From positions 5,180,501 to 5,244,500 of the forward strand of contig NZ_CP127294.1 of assembly GCF_030285625.1 (NCBI RefSeq): a stretch of 64,000 nucleotides of DNA. Direction: 5' to 3'. Below the pieces are notes generated by a model. That model was not told the DNA's origin and did no database searches. It saw only the letters and a program-made list of their open reading frames with translations. Shown piece by piece: positions 63,319 to 64,000 of the stretch. The position numbers were made by a program, and so were the translations under genes. Numbering within the stretch: the stretch's first letter is position 1; every line of letters starts with the position of its first letter. The stretch is from Amycolatopsis sp. 2-15. Lineage in GTDB: Bacteria; Actinomycetota; Actinomycetes; Mycobacteriales; Pseudonocardiaceae.

Positions 63319-63507
63319 CTACTCCGCGATCCGGATCGCGCGGGTGGGGCAGGCGCGGGCGGCGCGGTGCACCGCTTCGCGCAGGTTCGCGACCGGCCCG
63401 AGGTCGATGTGCAACACGGCTTCGTCGTCGAGGCTGAACACCTCGGGCGCGGCGAACTCGCACTGCCCGTGGCTTTCGCACAGGACCGGGTCGACTTCGA
63501 CGTTCAC
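63319..63507 (-). CDS. P450-type 3Fe-4S/4Fe-4S ferredoxin (CreF-like position)
   Basis: A 62-residue ferredoxin: LCESHGQCEFAAPEVF has C-x2-H-x2-C, with His replacing the second Cys, and ARACPTRAI has the terminal Cys-Pro. Such single-cluster ferredoxins ([3Fe-4S] or His-ligated [4Fe-4S]) donate electrons to actinobacterial P450s. GTG 63507. First gene of the operon, with a GTGAC-N7-TCACA repeat upstream. Confidence 0.9.
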   Translation of the reverse strand: MNVEVDPVLCESHGQCEFAAPEVFSLDDEAVLHIDLGPVANLREAVHRAARACPTRAIRIAE

Positions 63508-63530
63508 GGGTTACTCCTCGCGGCCAGTTT

Positions 63531-63547
63531 GTGACGTGCAGATCACA
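63531..63547. promoter_or_regulatory. GTGAC-N7-TCACA motif upstream of the ferredoxin operon
   Basis: An imperfect palindrome (TGTGA-N8-TCACA counted from 63530) 24 bp before the ferredoxin GTG, the same spacing as the site at 58083. It resembles CRP-like palindromes but with two extra centre bases, so it is probably another regulator's operator. Confidence 0.5.
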
Positions 63548-63699
63548 TAATGCGGATCCGTGGGCTTCTGGTCAAGGGGGAGACGTGCGTATTTTGGCTG
63601 GACAGCTTCATTTCTTTTGGCTTGGGCGTGGACACAACAGCGAACGTGTGGTCACAATCTAGCGATCCGAACACTCCGACGAACCGGGAGCGGGCGACA

Positions 63700-64000
63700 G
63701 TGCGGGTACTGCTCACGAACGACGACGGCATCGAAGCCCCGGGCCTGCTCGCGCTGGCCCACGCCCTGCGGGACGCGGGGCACGACCTCGTCGTGGCCGC
63801 GCCCGCGGGGGACAGCAGCGGCAGCGGCACGTCGCTGGGCGCCATCGACCACGGCACGATCGTCGCGTGCGAGCCGCACGCGCTGCCCGGCCTCGACGGC
63901 GTGCCGGCGCACCGCGTGTCGGCGCCACCGGCGTTCGCCGTGCTCGCGGCCTGCTTCGGCGCCCTCGGCCCGCCGCCCGACGTGGTGGTCGCGGGCATCA
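63700..64000 (+). CDS. surE: 5'/3'-nucleotidase SurE (partial, runs off the window)
   Basis: The first 100 residues, from GTG 63700. RVLLTNDDGIEAPGLLALAH carries the metal-binding Asp-Asp; AAPAGDSSGSGTSL and PDVVVAGI are the next SurE blocks. The family dephosphorylates nucleotides and other phosphate monoesters. The gene is divergent from the cre-like ferredoxin operon. Whether it serves the phosphate-removal step of that pathway is untested. C-terminus not in the window. Confidence 0.82.
   Translation, partial: MRVLLTNDDGIEAPGLLALAHALRDAGHDLVVAAPAGDSSGSGTSLGAIDHGTIVACEPHALPGLDGVPAHRVSAPPAFAVLAACFGALGPPPDVVVAGI

Noticed and set aside
63530..63547. CRP/FNR-type binding site
   Set aside because: The half sites fit, but the spacer is 8 instead of 6, and an identically spaced copy exists in the other cluster promoter, so another regulator is likelier.

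Overview
The window is 64 kb of high-GC DNA with many GTG starts, dense stop/start-overlapped operons and typical actinomycete families: an F420-dependent oxidoreductase, mycothiol-type DinB proteins, a type VII secretion (ESX-like) substrate, Ku, an EgtA/YbdK-like ligase, and many TetR, ROK, PucR and two-component regulators. It reads as a Pseudonocardiaceae chromosome, most likely Amycolatopsis or a close relative. That assignment is inferred from gene content. I saw no rRNA, tRNA, CRISPR array, phage module or IS transposase.

Layout. 0-12 kb: end of a pseudouridine synthase, an AsnC-like hypothetical, a double-length DUF885 metallopeptidase overlapping fahA (tyrosine catabolism), a phospholipase D-like protein, an MHS transporter divergent from a TetR regulator, an Rv3520c-type F420 oxidoreductase and a Ppx/GppA protein. 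12-18 kb: a GH65 disaccharide phosphorylase with beta-phosphoglucomutase (same pair as Rv3401/Rv3400), then ArsR, SRPBCC and ROK genes. 18-27 kb: a Tat-exported two-subunit molybdenum hydroxylase with a PucR regulator, an aldo/keto reductase, two gene remnants that lost their 5' ends at one junction, a MoxR/CoxE-like pair that could mature the molybdoenzyme, and a deaminase. 27-38 kb: RecQ, small proteins, a membrane/soluble paralogue pair, SoxR with a near-perfect SoxR box in front of an FMN reductase, an HK-RR-lipoprotein operon, PAP2, and a short gene graveyard (minus-strand fragment plus frameshifted TetR). 38-50 kb: PLP decarboxylase, pirin, hydrolase, Ku, DUF6292, a PAS histidine kinase operon with an internal perfect 268-bp duplication, RsbW-like and NarL-type regulators, a GCS2 ligase and an M20 peptidase.

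49.4-52.3 kb is the most repeat-rich part. A probable ESX-exported lysozyme-like protein is followed by two inverted copies of a 96-bp multi-palindromic element. They bracket an FUSC transporter gene whose 3' end is present three times in tandem, plus a degenerate minisatellite. The right-hand element supplies the last codons of the neighbouring TetR gene.

52.2-63.5 kb is the most interesting system: P450, aldehyde dehydrogenase, SDR, a truncated PPDK-like phosphotransferase and TetR in one operon; ferredoxin, ferredoxin reductase and a PEP-utilizing-domain protein in a second; and an acyl-CoA ligase with a small regulator between them. This matches in composition the cre (p-cresol/alkylphenol) logic of Corynebacterium glutamicum: phosphorylate the phenolic OH with a PEP-synthase-like enzyme, oxidise the alkyl group with a P450, dephosphorylate, then oxidise alcohol to aldehyde to acid. 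Here a CoA ligase is added, and the same inverted repeat (GTGAC-N7-TCACA) lies in both divergent promoter regions. A SurE-type phosphatase begins just beyond and runs off the window.
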